A stretch of 64,000 nt of DNA from positions 23,839 through 87,838 of the forward strand of contig CAZPZD010000003.1 in the NCBI GenBank assembly GCA_964590515.1, read 5' to 3'. Numbering within the stretch: the stretch's first letter is position 1; the number at the start of each line of letters is the position of its first letter. Of the stretch, positions 52,575-61,504 are shown in pieces. Position numbers and translations under genes: made by a program. The notes under the pieces are model-generated. The model searched no databases, was not told where the DNA came from, and saw only the letters and a program-made list of their open reading frames with translations. This stretch comes from JADFRG01 sp964590515. Its GTDB lineage: Bacteria > Chloroflexota > Anaerolineae > Anaerolineales > E44-bin32.

Positions 52575-54104
52575 TCATCGCCGAAGCTCCGCCGGACGCT
52601 TCTCCGCGTCGATCTCTTTGCCGATCCGAGTGACGATCCTCGGCAGCGCTTCGATATCTTCTAACGAGGTTCGGAAATTCACCACGCAAGCTCGCAGGGC
52701 ATACTTGCCTCCGATCACTGCGTTGGACAGGTAGGCCTCGCCGCCCCGCTGGACTCGGGCCAACAGCTCGGTGTTGAGCTCATTCAGATAACCTTCCACC
52801 TGCTCGGAGCCGGTCTCGAGGCCCGCCGGAACGTAGCGGAAGGTGCAGATGCTGAGGCTGAGGGTGAGCGCCTCAAGCTCGGGATGGGCCTGGGCGATTT
52901 CGAAAAGCGCCAACGCCAATCGGATGTCATCCGAGATCATTCTCCGATATCCCTCGCGTCCGACCTGGCGCAAACCAAGCCAGACCTTGAGGGCCCGGAA
53001 GCCTCGGGAATTCTGAGGTCCATATTCATAATAGTTCAGCCCCGGCTGCTCGCTCTCCCGATCGAAACTGTAATAGACCGGATGGTAGCTGAACGTGTCG
53101 CGGAGAATCATTGGGTCCCTGACCAGCGCGCAGCCGGCTTCGAGCGGAGCGTAGAGCCACTTGTGAGGATCGATGGCGACCGAATCGGCCAGGCTCAGCG
53201 CCTTGAGGTCGTCGGGGGCATCCGGCAGCGCCGCGGCGGCCGCGCCATAGGCACCGTCGACGTGAAGCCAAAGGTCATGCTCCGTGCAGATGGATCTGAG
53301 TTCGGCCAGCGGATCGACCGCCCCGGTGCTCACGGTCCCGGCATTGCCGACCACTAAGAAGGGAAGGTCTCCCTGTTGCTTGTCCGCCCGAATCTGTTTG
53401 ACGAGCGCGTGAGTATCGATCCGTCGCTCACTGTCTACCGGGATCCAGCGGATGAGCTGGGTACCGAGGCCAAACTGATCGGCAGCCTTCTGAATCCAGG
53501 TGTGAGTCTCGCTCGACACATAGGCCCGTAGCTGCCTGGACCCCTCCGCCCGCAACCCCAACTCGCGCACGTTCCACGGAACCTTGGCCTTGCGAGCGGC
53601 AAGGAAGCCGATGAAGTTCGCCATGTTCCCCCCGCTCACCAGCAGCCCTCCGCAGTTGGTTGGATAACCGATCAGATCGGCGACCCACCTTACGACCTGT
53701 GCCTCAATCTCGGTGGCAATCGGTGAGAGACCCCACCCTCCGACGTTCGGATTCACCGCCGCGGCAAGCAGATCGCCCAATGCGCCGATCGGCGCGGCGG
53801 AAGAGGTGATGTAGCCCCAGAAGCGGGGATGCCCGTTGAACAGGGAATGGCTGAACAACAGATCGGCAGCCTGCTCGAGCAACTCGCTCGGGGCAGCGCC
53901 TTGCTCCGGAAGGGAGTCCTGCCCCAAGTGATTGCGGACTTGTGCAGGACTTTCACCGGGGTTGACCCGCTGATCCGGAAGCGATCCCAAGTACAGTGCT
54001 ATTCGCTCCACCACCTGGATGCCGAGCTCGCGGAATTCCTCCGGCGAAATCGCGATCGCCGCAACCCGGCTACGGAGCGAATCGAACTTCATCTCTCTCT
54101 CCAT
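52575..54104 (-). CDS. PLP-dependent decarboxylase, group II
   Basis: The protein has 509 aa with AGGAG seven bases before the ATG. It is a complete group II decarboxylase: 'SHSLFNGHPRFWGYITSSAAPIGALGDLLAAAVNPNVG', the PLP-binding 'LLVSGGNMANFIGFLAAR' and 'AYVSSETHTWIQKAAD', Asp in 'WLHVDGAYGAAA' and the Schiff-base Lys in 'DPHKWLYAPLEAG'. The family includes tyrosine, DOPA and tryptophan decarboxylases and aspartate decarboxylases; the substrate is not decidable by eye. It lies upstream of the ABC genes on the same strand with a 46-base gap. Confidence 0.94.
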   Translation of the reverse strand: MEREMKFDSLRSRVAAIAISPEEFRELGIQVVERIALYLGSLPDQRVNPGESPAQVRNHLGQDSLPEQGAAPSELLEQAADLLFSHSLFNGHPRFWGYITSSAAPIGALGDLLAAAVNPNVGGWGLSPIATEIEAQVVRWVADLIGYPTNCGGLLVSGGNMANFIGFLAARKAKVPWNVRELGLRAEGSRQLRAYVSSETHTWIQKAADQFGLGTQLIRWIPVDSERRIDTHALVKQIRADKQQGDLPFLVVGNAGTVSTGAVDPLAELRSICTEHDLWLHVDGAYGAAAAALPDAPDDLKALSLADSVAIDPHKWLYAPLEAGCALVRDPMILRDTFSYHPVYYSFDRESEQPGLNYYEYGPQNSRGFRALKVWLGLRQVGREGYRRMISDDIRLALALFEIAQAHPELEALTLSLSICTFRYVPAGLETGSEQVEGYLNELNTELLARVQRGGEAYLSNAVIGGKYALRACVVNFRTSLEDIEALPRIVTRIGKEIDAEKRPAELRR

Positions 54105-54274
54105 CGTGAGTCTCCTAAGATCTTGAGGTCGCCTGGCCTCGGGGAAGTGGAAGGAAATGGATGACCAGGAAGTGTTCTACAATACTACACTTTTCGTGGG
54201 GTCTGACTCGGCTGGATCGGCCGGGGCCCCAAATTGGTACAGCGAATGTTCCCGCCTAGGCCAGGAGGTTCCAA

Positions 54275-54553
54275 ATGCCGCGATTTCTCATTGAGGTCAT
54301 CCACGAGAACAGGAAGGAATCCTGCGACCAGGCGGTCCGGGCCTTCCTGGCCACCGGTTCCCACTTCATGACCAATGCCGACTGGGGCTGCGGGGACGAC
54401 GTGCACAAGGCCTGGTTCATCGCGGATTTGGAAAGCAAGGAGGAGGCATTGCGAATCCTCCCGCCGCTCTTTCGCGAGAATGCCAAGGTCATCGCCCTCA
54501 AGCAGTTCAGCATGGTGACCCGCGACGAAATCCGGGAGGAACATCAGGACTAG
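54275..54553 (+). CDS. Small conserved protein, 92 aa
   Basis: The ATG at 54275 has AGGAGG seven bases upstream. The sequence 'MPRFLIEVIHENRKESCDQ' ... 'HKAWFIADLESKEEALRILPP' resembles a widespread ferredoxin-like-fold family of about 90 aa with no known function. An open frame on the opposite strand is a shadow. It is followed 29 bases later by the flavoprotein gene, suggesting one transcript. A TACAAT about 90 bases upstream is a weak promoter candidate. Confidence 0.75.
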   Translation: MPRFLIEVIHENRKESCDQAVRAFLATGSHFMTNADWGCGDDVHKAWFIADLESKEEALRILPPLFRENAKVIALKQFSMVTRDEIREEHQD

Positions 54554-54582
54554 CTGCGGCCAGAGGCTTATTCAGGCCAGCG

Positions 54583-55695
54583 GTGAATACCTCGTTGGAA
54601 TACGATGTCGTCATTGTCGGCGCCCGAGTTGCCGGGTCGATTCTGGCGGCCCTGCTTGGCGACAGTGGCCAGCGGGTGCTGCTATTGGACCGTTCGACTT
54701 TCCCCAGTGACACCCTCTCCACTCACTTCTTCCGGGCCCCGGCTCTAAGCGCCTTCAACCAGATCGGCGTCTACCCCGAAGTCCAGACCGCCGCTCCGCA
54801 TCTGACGATCAATTACAACGTAGTGGACGGGATCGTGTTCCCCGAGCCGGTGGACCGCCCCGCGGACTACCCGTTCTACCTGTGCGTCCGCCGGATCACC
54901 CTCGACGAGATCCTCGTTCGCCGAGTCCGGCGAACCCCCTCGGTCGAGCTTCAGGAGGGCGCCCAGGCAACAGCCCTCCTTCGTGAAGGGGGCCGCGTCG
55001 TCGGCCTACGCTGGAAGGATCCGAATGGTTACCGAGAGGCGATCTCCCGCGTCGTAGTGGGCGCCGACGGTGTGCGCTCATTTGTAGCCAAAGAAGTGGA
55101 GGCTCAGGCGGAACATGAGGAACCGGTCAATCGGGCGATGTACTATGCCTACTATCGCGGCATCGAGTGGAACGAGGGGCCCGCGGCCGAATTCCACTAT
55201 CGGGGCAATTACCTTGTCTACTGCTTCCCCTGCGACGGCGGCCTGACCCTGCTGGCCTCCTCGGTTCCGATTGCGGAATTCGCCGAGTTCAAGCACGACC
55301 CGGAGGGGAAGTTCCTGCGAGAACTCGGGGCGATGACCGCCCTGGCCCCCCGCGTGGCGCGTGCCGAACGCCAAGGACCCATCCGCGGAACCGGCAGTAT
55401 TCCGGGCTATCTGCGGATTCCGTACGGTGAGGGTTGGGCCTTGGTGGGTGACGCCGGAATGGTGATGGATCCGTGGTCGGGGCAAGGCATTGACCAAGCC
55501 TCGACTCACGCGGTACGTCTAGCCCGGCACTTGTCCGATTACTTGACGGGGGAGACGGATTGGGAAACGGCGATGTCAGCCTATCACCGAGAGCGCAATG
55601 AGTTCAGCCTGAAGACCTATCAGCGTACCTGCACCCACGGCCGCGACCTGCGCCCGATGACTCGCGCCGCGCTGGAACGGCGTGGGCTGGGATGA
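54583..55695 (+). CDS. FAD-dependent oxidoreductase (geranylgeranyl reductase-like)
   Basis: The protein has 370 aa with a GTG start. The Rossmann FAD motif is 'YDVVIVGARVAGSILAALL' (GxGxxG relaxed to GARVAG), followed by 'RSTFPSDTLSTHFF', 'VVGADGVRSFVAKE' and 'GWALVGDAGMVMDPWSGQGIDQA', the GD motif. This is the family of geranylgeranyl reductases and halogenase/hydroxylase flavoproteins. It may act on an isoprenoid or an aromatic substrate; this is not resolved. Convergent with the homospermidine synthase gene, six bases apart. Confidence 0.9.
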   Translation: MNTSLEYDVVIVGARVAGSILAALLGDSGQRVLLLDRSTFPSDTLSTHFFRAPALSAFNQIGVYPEVQTAAPHLTINYNVVDGIVFPEPVDRPADYPFYLCVRRITLDEILVRRVRRTPSVELQEGAQATALLREGGRVVGLRWKDPNGYREAISRVVVGADGVRSFVAKEVEAQAEHEEPVNRAMYYAYYRGIEWNEGPAAEFHYRGNYLVYCFPCDGGLTLLASSVPIAEFAEFKHDPEGKFLRELGAMTALAPRVARAERQGPIRGTGSIPGYLRIPYGEGWALVGDAGMVMDPWSGQGIDQASTHAVRLARHLSDYLTGETDWETAMSAYHRERNEFSLKTYQRTCTHGRDLRPMTRAALERRGLG

Positions 55696-55701
55696 TCGTC
55701 G

Positions 55702-57117
55702 TCACGCCACCCGGAAGTTCTTGAACTGCCACGGATCCGTCGGGTCCACATCCTCCTCGAACAGCCAGCCGCGCTGCTCGAGCGGCGTCCAGTCGGTGTA
55801 CTTGCCCACGATGTCGCCCAGGTAAGGATCCGCGATGTCCAGCACCCGCCGGTAGTCGAGCTCGTCCGGCTCCACAATGCCCGCCTCCGGATTCTCGAGC
55901 ACCCACACCATGGCTCCCAGCACGCCAGCCACCACCTGCAGGCTGGTCGCGTTGTTGAACGGTGCCAGTTTGCGGGCCTGCTGAATTGAGAGGCGCGAGC
56001 CGAACCAGTAGGCGTTCTTGGCGTGCCCCATGAGCAGCGCACCCAACTCATCCACGCCCTCGAAGATCTCATCCATGAATATGCGGGCCTTGGGCTGGGC
56101 GACCCAGTTCTTACCACCCAACTCGTGGTTGGAGAGCACCGCATCGTCGCAAGGGTGGTAGGCGTAATGACAGGTCGGGCGGTAAATCGCCCGGCCATTC
56201 TCATGCACCGTGAAGTAGTCGGCGATCGAAATCGACTCGCTGTGGGTGATCAGGAAACCGTGGTACGGACCTTCATCCGGGGTCCACGAGCGAACCTTCA
56301 CTGACATCCCGGGCCGTCCCAGGTAGATCGCCGAGCCGCTGCCGAAGTCATGCCGATGCCCATCGGAAGGAAAGTGCTTTTCGTGGGTGCCCCAGCCCAG
56401 TTCGGAAGGCTGGCGCCCCTCGCCCAGAAACCCCTCCACCGACCAGGTATTGGCAAACTCCATCCGCTGCTTGCGCGGTTCGGCAACCTGAGTGTCACGC
56501 TCGGCGCAGTGGATCACCTTGATGCCGAGCTTCATCGCCAGCCGCCCCCACTCCTCCCTGGACTGCGGGATCTCCACCCCGCCCAACACGTCGCGGGCGA
56601 CGTTGACCATTCCCTGCTTGACCCAGTGCGAGATGAGGCCTGGGTTCGCCCCGTGGGTGACCGCTGCGGTGGTCGCCCGCGGGTGCTTGCGCTTCAGTTC
56701 GAGGACTTGTTCGCGCAGCGCATAGTTGGAGCGGGCGACTGGCGAGAGCGAGGAGTCGGTGTACCCGCCAGCCCACGGCTCGATGCTGGCGTCGAGGTAG
56801 AAGACTTCCCGCGGCAGGCACCACTCGATCAACCCGGCGCTCGAGACATCCACTGAAAGGTTGAGCAGGAAATCCCCCTTGTCCAGCAGCGGCTCAAGTA
56901 TTTCTTGGTAATTGTCGGGCTCGAGTGGGTTGACGGCGAGCTTCACTCCATATTCATCCGCGACCTTCTGGCCGTGATCGTCGGCAGCGAGGATGAGAAT
57001 GCGCTCGGGCGACAGGTCGATGTGCCGCAAGATGAGCGGCAGGGCCGCCTGCCCGATCGAGCCGAATCCAACCATTACGAGCCGGCCGTCGAAACTGGCG
57101 TGCTTCTCTGCTTCCAT
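55702..57117 (-). CDS. Homospermidine synthase (saccharopine dehydrogenase family)
   Basis: The protein has 471 aa. 'FDGRLVMVGFGSIGQAALPLILRHIDLSPERI' is the NAD-binding strand. Further blocks are 'YLDASIEPWAGGYTD', 'AAVTHGANPGLISHWVKQG', 'HEKHFPSDGHRHDFGSGSAIY' and 'PTCHYAYHPCDDAVLS', which match bacterial homospermidine synthases. The enzyme makes homospermidine from two putrescines, or one putrescine plus spermidine, using NAD. No other polyamine gene is in the window. Confidence 0.88.
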   Translation of the reverse strand: MEAEKHASFDGRLVMVGFGSIGQAALPLILRHIDLSPERILILAADDHGQKVADEYGVKLAVNPLEPDNYQEILEPLLDKGDFLLNLSVDVSSAGLIEWCLPREVFYLDASIEPWAGGYTDSSLSPVARSNYALREQVLELKRKHPRATTAAVTHGANPGLISHWVKQGMVNVARDVLGGVEIPQSREEWGRLAMKLGIKVIHCAERDTQVAEPRKQRMEFANTWSVEGFLGEGRQPSELGWGTHEKHFPSDGHRHDFGSGSAIYLGRPGMSVKVRSWTPDEGPYHGFLITHSESISIADYFTVHENGRAIYRPTCHYAYHPCDDAVLSNHELGGKNWVAQPKARIFMDEIFEGVDELGALLMGHAKNAYWFGSRLSIQQARKLAPFNNATSLQVVAGVLGAMVWVLENPEAGIVEPDELDYRRVLDIADPYLGDIVGKYTDWTPLEQRGWLFEEDVDPTDPWQFKNFRVA

Positions 57118-57281
57118 TGCGGGACTCGGTGCTCCTTCCTAATGCCTCGAAGTCGAGCATTCCATGTCGGGTGCGGAGATCCTCCTGGTTGGCTACGCGA
57201 CCGCGGCTACCCCGGCCAGAAGAACTCGCCACTGACCCGGGCCGGGTGAGACCTTGGTCGGCCGCCGCCTGTTCAGGCCCA

Positions 57282-58031
57282 CTATTCCGTGCTGAGGCGC
57301 GCGGTCGCTCCCCCATCCACGATCAGCACCTGTCCGGTAATAAAAGATGATCGCTCGTTGTCTGCCAAGAACAGGATCGCCTGGGCAATTTCTCGCGGTT
57401 GCCCCACCCTCCCCAGGACTGTTCTGCGTCCCAATTCCTGCAGCTTCTCTTCCATCGAGCTGCCCATCACATGTCCTCTTTCCAGTCCACTTCGCAACAT
57501 GGGTGTATCCACTGCACCTGGCAGAATTGCATTTACCCTGATCTTGTCTTTCGCAAATTCTGCGGCCATTGCACGCGTGAGCTCCATGACCGCCCCCTTA
57601 CTTGTAGCGTAAGCAGCGACGCCAACCGAAGTGGCAACAGCATGGACCGAGCTTATGTTAACGATTGCTCCCTGAGCGGATCTCAACTGTGCGTGTACGC
57701 CTCTTGTCATGAGGAAAACAGAGTTCACATTGGAGGCCATTGTGGCATCCCACTCTTCGACCGTCGTATCAACCAATCGTCGGCTGACCTGGATCGCGGC
57801 ATTGTTCACTAATGCGTCCAGACCGTCGGTTTTGTCACGAAGCCAGGAAGTCAGTTCTGAGACTGAGTCCGGATCAGCGACATTTGCCTGGTGAAAGTGA
57901 ACTCCCGGAGAGAAATCATCCGTCCCCTTCTGATCTACTGCGAAGGTTGTCCAACCCGCTTCGAAAAACGCCTCAACCGTCGCGCGGCCAATCCCGCCTT
58001 TGGCCCCGGTGACCAGGGCTGTTCGCATCAT
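57282..58031 (-). CDS. SDR-family dehydrogenase near galK
   Basis: The protein has 249 aa with GGAG six bases before the ATG at 58031. NAD(P) motif TGAKGGIG, NNAA, catalytic Ser in 'VNISSVHAV', YATSK (Tyr-x3-Lys) and the C-terminal 'SSFITGQVLIVDGGATA' are intact, so it is a classical SDR. The substrate is unknown. Because galK and a galT remnant lie upstream on the same strand, a sugar dehydrogenase role is plausible, but this is inferred only from position. Confidence 0.88.
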   Translation of the reverse strand: MMRTALVTGAKGGIGRATVEAFFEAGWTTFAVDQKGTDDFSPGVHFHQANVADPDSVSELTSWLRDKTDGLDALVNNAAIQVSRRLVDTTVEEWDATMASNVNSVFLMTRGVHAQLRSAQGAIVNISSVHAVATSVGVAAYATSKGAVMELTRAMAAEFAKDKIRVNAILPGAVDTPMLRSGLERGHVMGSSMEEKLQELGRRTVLGRVGQPREIAQAILFLADNERSSFITGQVLIVDGGATARLSTE

Positions 58032-58112
58032 GAGCTACTCCGAATCGCGAGTGACATCCGAGCCCGTGAAGTGTAACTCCACTGACCTACAGCCATGGGG
58101 TAGTGCTTGGGA

Positions 58113-59455
58113 TTAATCGACAATGTCCGAGCGCGCGGGCAGCGTTCCAGCATCCTGAAGAAGCTCTAATGCGCTCACTCCATCTTGAGCCTCAGTGACA
58201 TAGACGTTTCCAACAAGGTTGGTCATTTCCCGATACTTGGTCTGGACGCCGCTGACAAATTCATCCAGCGACTCACCTGAAACAAGGCACACAACGCAGC
58301 CACCAAAACCTCCACCTGTCATCCTCGCGCCGTAGCATTCGGATCGCTCGTTCGCAATTTCCACAAGGGTGTCGATCTCGACCCGAGAGACTGCAAAGTC
58401 ATCCCGCAGACTGGCATGCCCCTCCCGCAAGATAGCTCCTAGCCGGACACCATCGCCGTCCTGCATAGCCAGAACCGCGTGTTCTACGCGTTTGTTCTCT
58501 GTCACTACATGCCGGGCACGCTTGAAAACCTCCGAGGGAAGATCCCCCACCTTACTCTGCAGCTGTTCGAGTTCCAGATTGCGCAACGAACTCAGTCCGA
58601 ACGAACGGGCTGCTCTCTCACACTGTTCACGACGTTCGTTATAGGCGGACTCAAGCAGACCGCGGCGGGTGCCACTGTCCACAATCACTATCCTTGTATC
58701 CTCAGGCAGAGGCACGGGATGATACTCAAGCGACCGGCAATCGATTCTCACCGCGGAGCCACGTTGGGCTACGGCAATGACCATCTGATCCATGATGCCG
58801 GATTTCACCCCCACCCAGTTGTTTTCGGCAAACTGAGCAATTCGCGCCATCGCAATAGGGTCCCAGGCAAAACCCGAGACAACTTCGAAGGCCTTGAGGG
58901 TTGCCATTTCCAGGGCCGCGGAGGAGGCTAGCCCGGCTCCAATCGGGATAGTGCTCCCGATCACTCCGTCCCATCCCCCCAACTCGTAACCATGTTCCTG
59001 CAGAGCCCAGCTGGTCCCCTTCATGTATTCTGCCCAGCCCGAACTCGTATTGCGGATTTTGGACAGGCTGAATTCAGCTTCCGCATCCAAATCTAATGAA
59101 TGCACTTCGATCCGACTGTCTTCCCGTGCTCCGATTGCCATGAGAAGTGACAGGTCGATCGCGAGAGGCATCACGAGGCCCTCGTTGTAGTCTGTATGTT
59201 CCCCTATCAGGTTTACTCGGCCGGGGGCCCGAATCAGATGAGTTGGGGGGCGATGGAATCTTTNNNNNNNNNNNNNNNNNNNNNNNNNNNNNNNNNNNNN
59301 NNNNNNNNNNNNNNNNNNNNNNNNNNNNNNNNNNNNNNNNNNNNNNNNNNNNNNNNNNNNNNNAGGTTTACTCGGCCGGGGGCCCGAATCAGATGAGTTG
59401 GGGGGCGATGGAATCTTTCAGAGAACTGCCGAGCCACGATCTCGCTTGAGTTCAA
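58113..59455 (-). CDS. galK: Galactokinase (artefactual gap inside)
   Basis: Read as given, a gap splits the gene. Merging the duplicated 55-bp flanks leaves exactly 1188 bases: 395 codons plus stop, in one frame. The TTG start at 59455 has AGGAG eight bases upstream. The junction rebuilds the galactokinase signature 'GRVNLIGEHTDYNEG'. Also present are the ATP-binding 'PIGAGLASSAALEMA' and 'GARMTGGGFGGCVVCLV'. It phosphorylates galactose to galactose-1-phosphate, the first Leloir step. Confidence 0.93.
59209..59418. repeat. Identical 55-bp flanks of an assembly gap in galK
   Basis: Bases 59209-59263 and 59364-59418 are identical (55 of 55) and directly flank 100 N. Deleting one copy and the N run gives an in-frame galactokinase, so the duplication is an assembly artefact. 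Confidence 0.95.
59264..59363. other. Assembly gap (100 N), spurious
   Basis: A run of exactly 100 N between two copies of the same 55 bases; no sequence is missing here. Confidence 0.9.
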
Positions 59456-59585
59456 GCCCCGAGCTCCTGTAAACAGTCCTGCATAATGGGATAGACCAAT
59501 CCCCTTAATGTTGCTCGACCGTATCGTTAGCTACACGGAGGCATTCGTCCCAACCCAAATAGCTGACCCATTCGCTTGGCATCAG

Positions 59586-59864
59586 TCATTGCATCACCTG
59601 TTGCAGCTTCTTTGCGGCTTCTTCCGGTGTCAGGTCCCGCTGGGCTTCAGCAAGCAGCTCATCGCCAAACATATAGTCCGGATTCCGCGCCCCGCCGGAA
59701 CGAACTTTGCCGGGGCATAAGTAGCAGGACGGATCGTGGCTTGGAGCAGCCGGCCCAGGCGTGGATCCTACTTCGCCCTGCCACGGGCGGGCGGCTCGCT
59801 GAGGAGAGTTGAGGACATAGTTGCCGGCAAGTGGGTTGTACCGCCGATTAGGTTGAGTGAGCAA
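59586..59864 (-). pseudogene. galT: Galactose-1-phosphate uridylyltransferase, internal deletion
   Basis: From TTG 59864 the protein has 92 aa. It begins with the GalT N-terminus ('NRRYNPLAGNYVLNSPQRAARPWQGE', 'HDPSCYLCPG', 'NPDY') and then jumps, with no frame change, to the GalT C-terminus ('GDELLAEAQRDLTPEEAAKKL'). About 230 residues, including the catalytic HPH site, are missing. It cannot be an active enzyme. A genuine deletion and a collapsed assembly are both possible. Its position next to galK on the same strand fits a Leloir operon, 130 bases upstream. Confidence 0.85.
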
Positions 59865-59902
59865 CGAGTCGTTTCTCGAAGCGGGCTCGGGGGACCTGGG
59901 CG

Positions 59903-60358
59903 CTACTGTTGCGACGAGAATAACGCCGTCAGAAACCCCAGGCTGATCACCCCGAAGAAACTCAGCAGGCAGATTGTCCCGGCAATGAGCAGGCACCCAC
60001 CGCCGGCCACGAAGGCGACCGATCGCCAGCTTCCAGTCGCCCCGACCTTTTTCACGTACGCCGATGCCTGGATCCCGGAGAAGATTGGGGCCGCTATGTA
60101 GATGGGGATCGCCAGGCAGCCGGCCAGCCCGCCGGTCAGGGTGGAGATGAAGCCGGCGGCCGCGATATACACCCACCACCCCACCATCAGAGCCAGGCCC
60201 AGGCCCAGCCGGCCCGAGTAAACGTGACCGAGGCCGAACAGAGAGAAGAGCCCAAACACAATCTCCAGGATCAGCGCGGTCGTGGCGGCAGACTGGACCG
60301 CGGGCGACAGTGGCGCTGCGGCAGGCTCCGAAGAGGGATTCGAGGGGGAGGCGGTCAT
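59903..60358 (-). CDS. TM2-type small membrane protein
   Basis: The protein has 151 aa. A Pro/Ala/Ser-rich N-terminus precedes three or four hydrophobic helices. 'LFSLFGLGHVYSGRLGLGLALMVGWWVY' is the TM2-domain pattern (G-H/R-F/x-Y-x-G). The function of such proteins is unknown. It lies upstream of galT on the same strand. Confidence 0.8.
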   Translation of the reverse strand: MTASPSNPSSEPAAAPLSPAVQSAATTALILEIVFGLFSLFGLGHVYSGRLGLGLALMVGWWVYIAAAGFISTLTGGLAGCLAIPIYIAAPIFSGIQASAYVKKVGATGSWRSVAFVAGGGCLLIAGTICLLSFFGVISLGFLTALFSSQQ

Positions 60359-60420
60359 CGGCTACCTTTTTGCGTTGAGCATCAGCGAGTTGGATAGTTC
60401 ATGGGGATTGTATCTGGACT

Positions 60421-61182
60421 TCAATCCTTGGAGGCGGCCGGCGGCCTGCCATCCAGCCTCCGCAGCACGACCAGGCTGAGCGGCCCTCGGGCCACGATCC
60501 GAGTGCCTGGGCGGACTTTGGCGAGCGCACGCTCGACTCGGCGATAGAGGCGGTCATCCTCGGGAGCGAGCTTACCGGAAGGGAAATCGCTCATCCATTC
60601 CCGGAAGTCATCCAGAGTGTCCATCACCCGGTCCAGCTCGAATTCGCGGTTGGATTCAGGCTGAAACAAGCCGAGTGCGGCGGCTCGCTTGAGGGCGGTG
60701 TTGGCCGCCCGGTCGTCGGTTAGGTCTTCCCGCATCCGGGCAACAACCGTCCAGCGTTTCCTTTCGCCCAGGCCGACCTGCCGGTGTTTGGCCGCCGGAC
60801 GCAGGTCGAGCAGAATCCCGTCGGGCTTGAGCAAGCTATGCAATTGCCGCAGGGCATGGACCATGCCCTCATGGGTCATGCATCAGAGGGACCACGACAG
60901 AACCGCGATGTCGAACAGATCCTTGCGCCTGCGCAGCCGCTCCACGCTCCCGACCTGGTATCGGATGCGGGCCCGGTATCGCTTAGGGAGTGCTTTCCGG
61001 GCGCCACGAATGAGCGCGGCGTCGGGATCGATGCCGAGGATCGACCGGGCTCCGAGCTGGGCGAGGCGGAGAGTCAGGCGCCCATCGCCGCAGCCGACCT
61101 CGAGCACGCGTTTGCCGCGCAAGTTCACGGCCTGACGCAAGGCCCGGGTCTCGTCCCCGGCGGGGTCCATGACGAGGGGCAT
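60421..61182 (-). CDS. SAM methyltransferase interrupted by an in-frame TGA
   Basis: Two open frames in the same phase (60883-61182 and 60421-60879) are separated by one TGA at 60883-60885. Read through, they give a 253-codon class I methyltransferase: SAM site 'VLEVGCGDGRLTLRLAQLGA' then 'GIDPDAALIRGARKA', 'FDIAVLSWSL' [TGA] 'CMTHEGMVHALRQLHSLLKPDGILLDLRP'. The second half continues in homologous style to the end. TGA stands in a spot next to a Cys, so the codon may be a mutated Cys codon, a read error or a selenocysteine codon (see the hairpin entry). Substrate unknown. Confidence 0.75.
60851..60869 (-). promoter_or_regulatory. SECIS-like hairpin downstream of the in-frame TGA
   Basis: On the minus strand a perfect 7-bp stem AGGGCAT/ATGCCCT with loop GGUCC begins 13 nt after the TGA. 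Bacterial SECIS elements are hairpins shortly 3' of the UGA with G in the apical loop; the E. coli fdhF element also shows GGUC in its loop. The similarity is suggestive but the same bases encode 'EGMVHAL', so chance cannot be excluded. Confidence 0.35.
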
Positions 61183-61412
61183 CTTGACCGACTAGTTTAC
61201 CTCTCCGGACGGAGAGACCTCCCGCTGGGTGACTCCTGCTCAGGGCGTGCGTGCCCTCTTGACATCGGTGCCCAATCGCGTCCAAACGCCCGCTAATGTA
61301 CGGGATCGTCAGTTTGAAGCTTCCCGCTCGTCGTCCCCGCCGCCAGTCCGCTTGGGAAGGGCGGCCGGCCGCGCGTTCGCCTGGCTGAGCGGTTGTAGAT
61401 CCAACCCGCGCG

Positions 61413-61450
61413 CAAGACCGAGCCCTCCTTCCCAGGAGGGCTCGGTCTTG
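61413..61450. repeat. Perfect 17-bp inverted repeat
   Basis: caagaccgagccctcct, a 4-nt loop, then its exact complement. No T-run follows on either strand (only 'tctt' on +). It lies in the 673-base stretch between the methyltransferase and the CPBP gene. It may be a terminator or a relic of a mobile element. Confidence 0.6.
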
Positions 61451-61504
61451 TCTTACCAGGCGCGGGTGCCGATCTCCCGCGCCGGAAGGAGAGCAAGCGA
61501 TGTC

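Noticed and set aside
54185..54544. Minus-strand 119-codon frame opposite the 92-aa protein
   Set aside because: The plus-strand gene has AGGAGG and a family-like sequence; the minus frame has neither.
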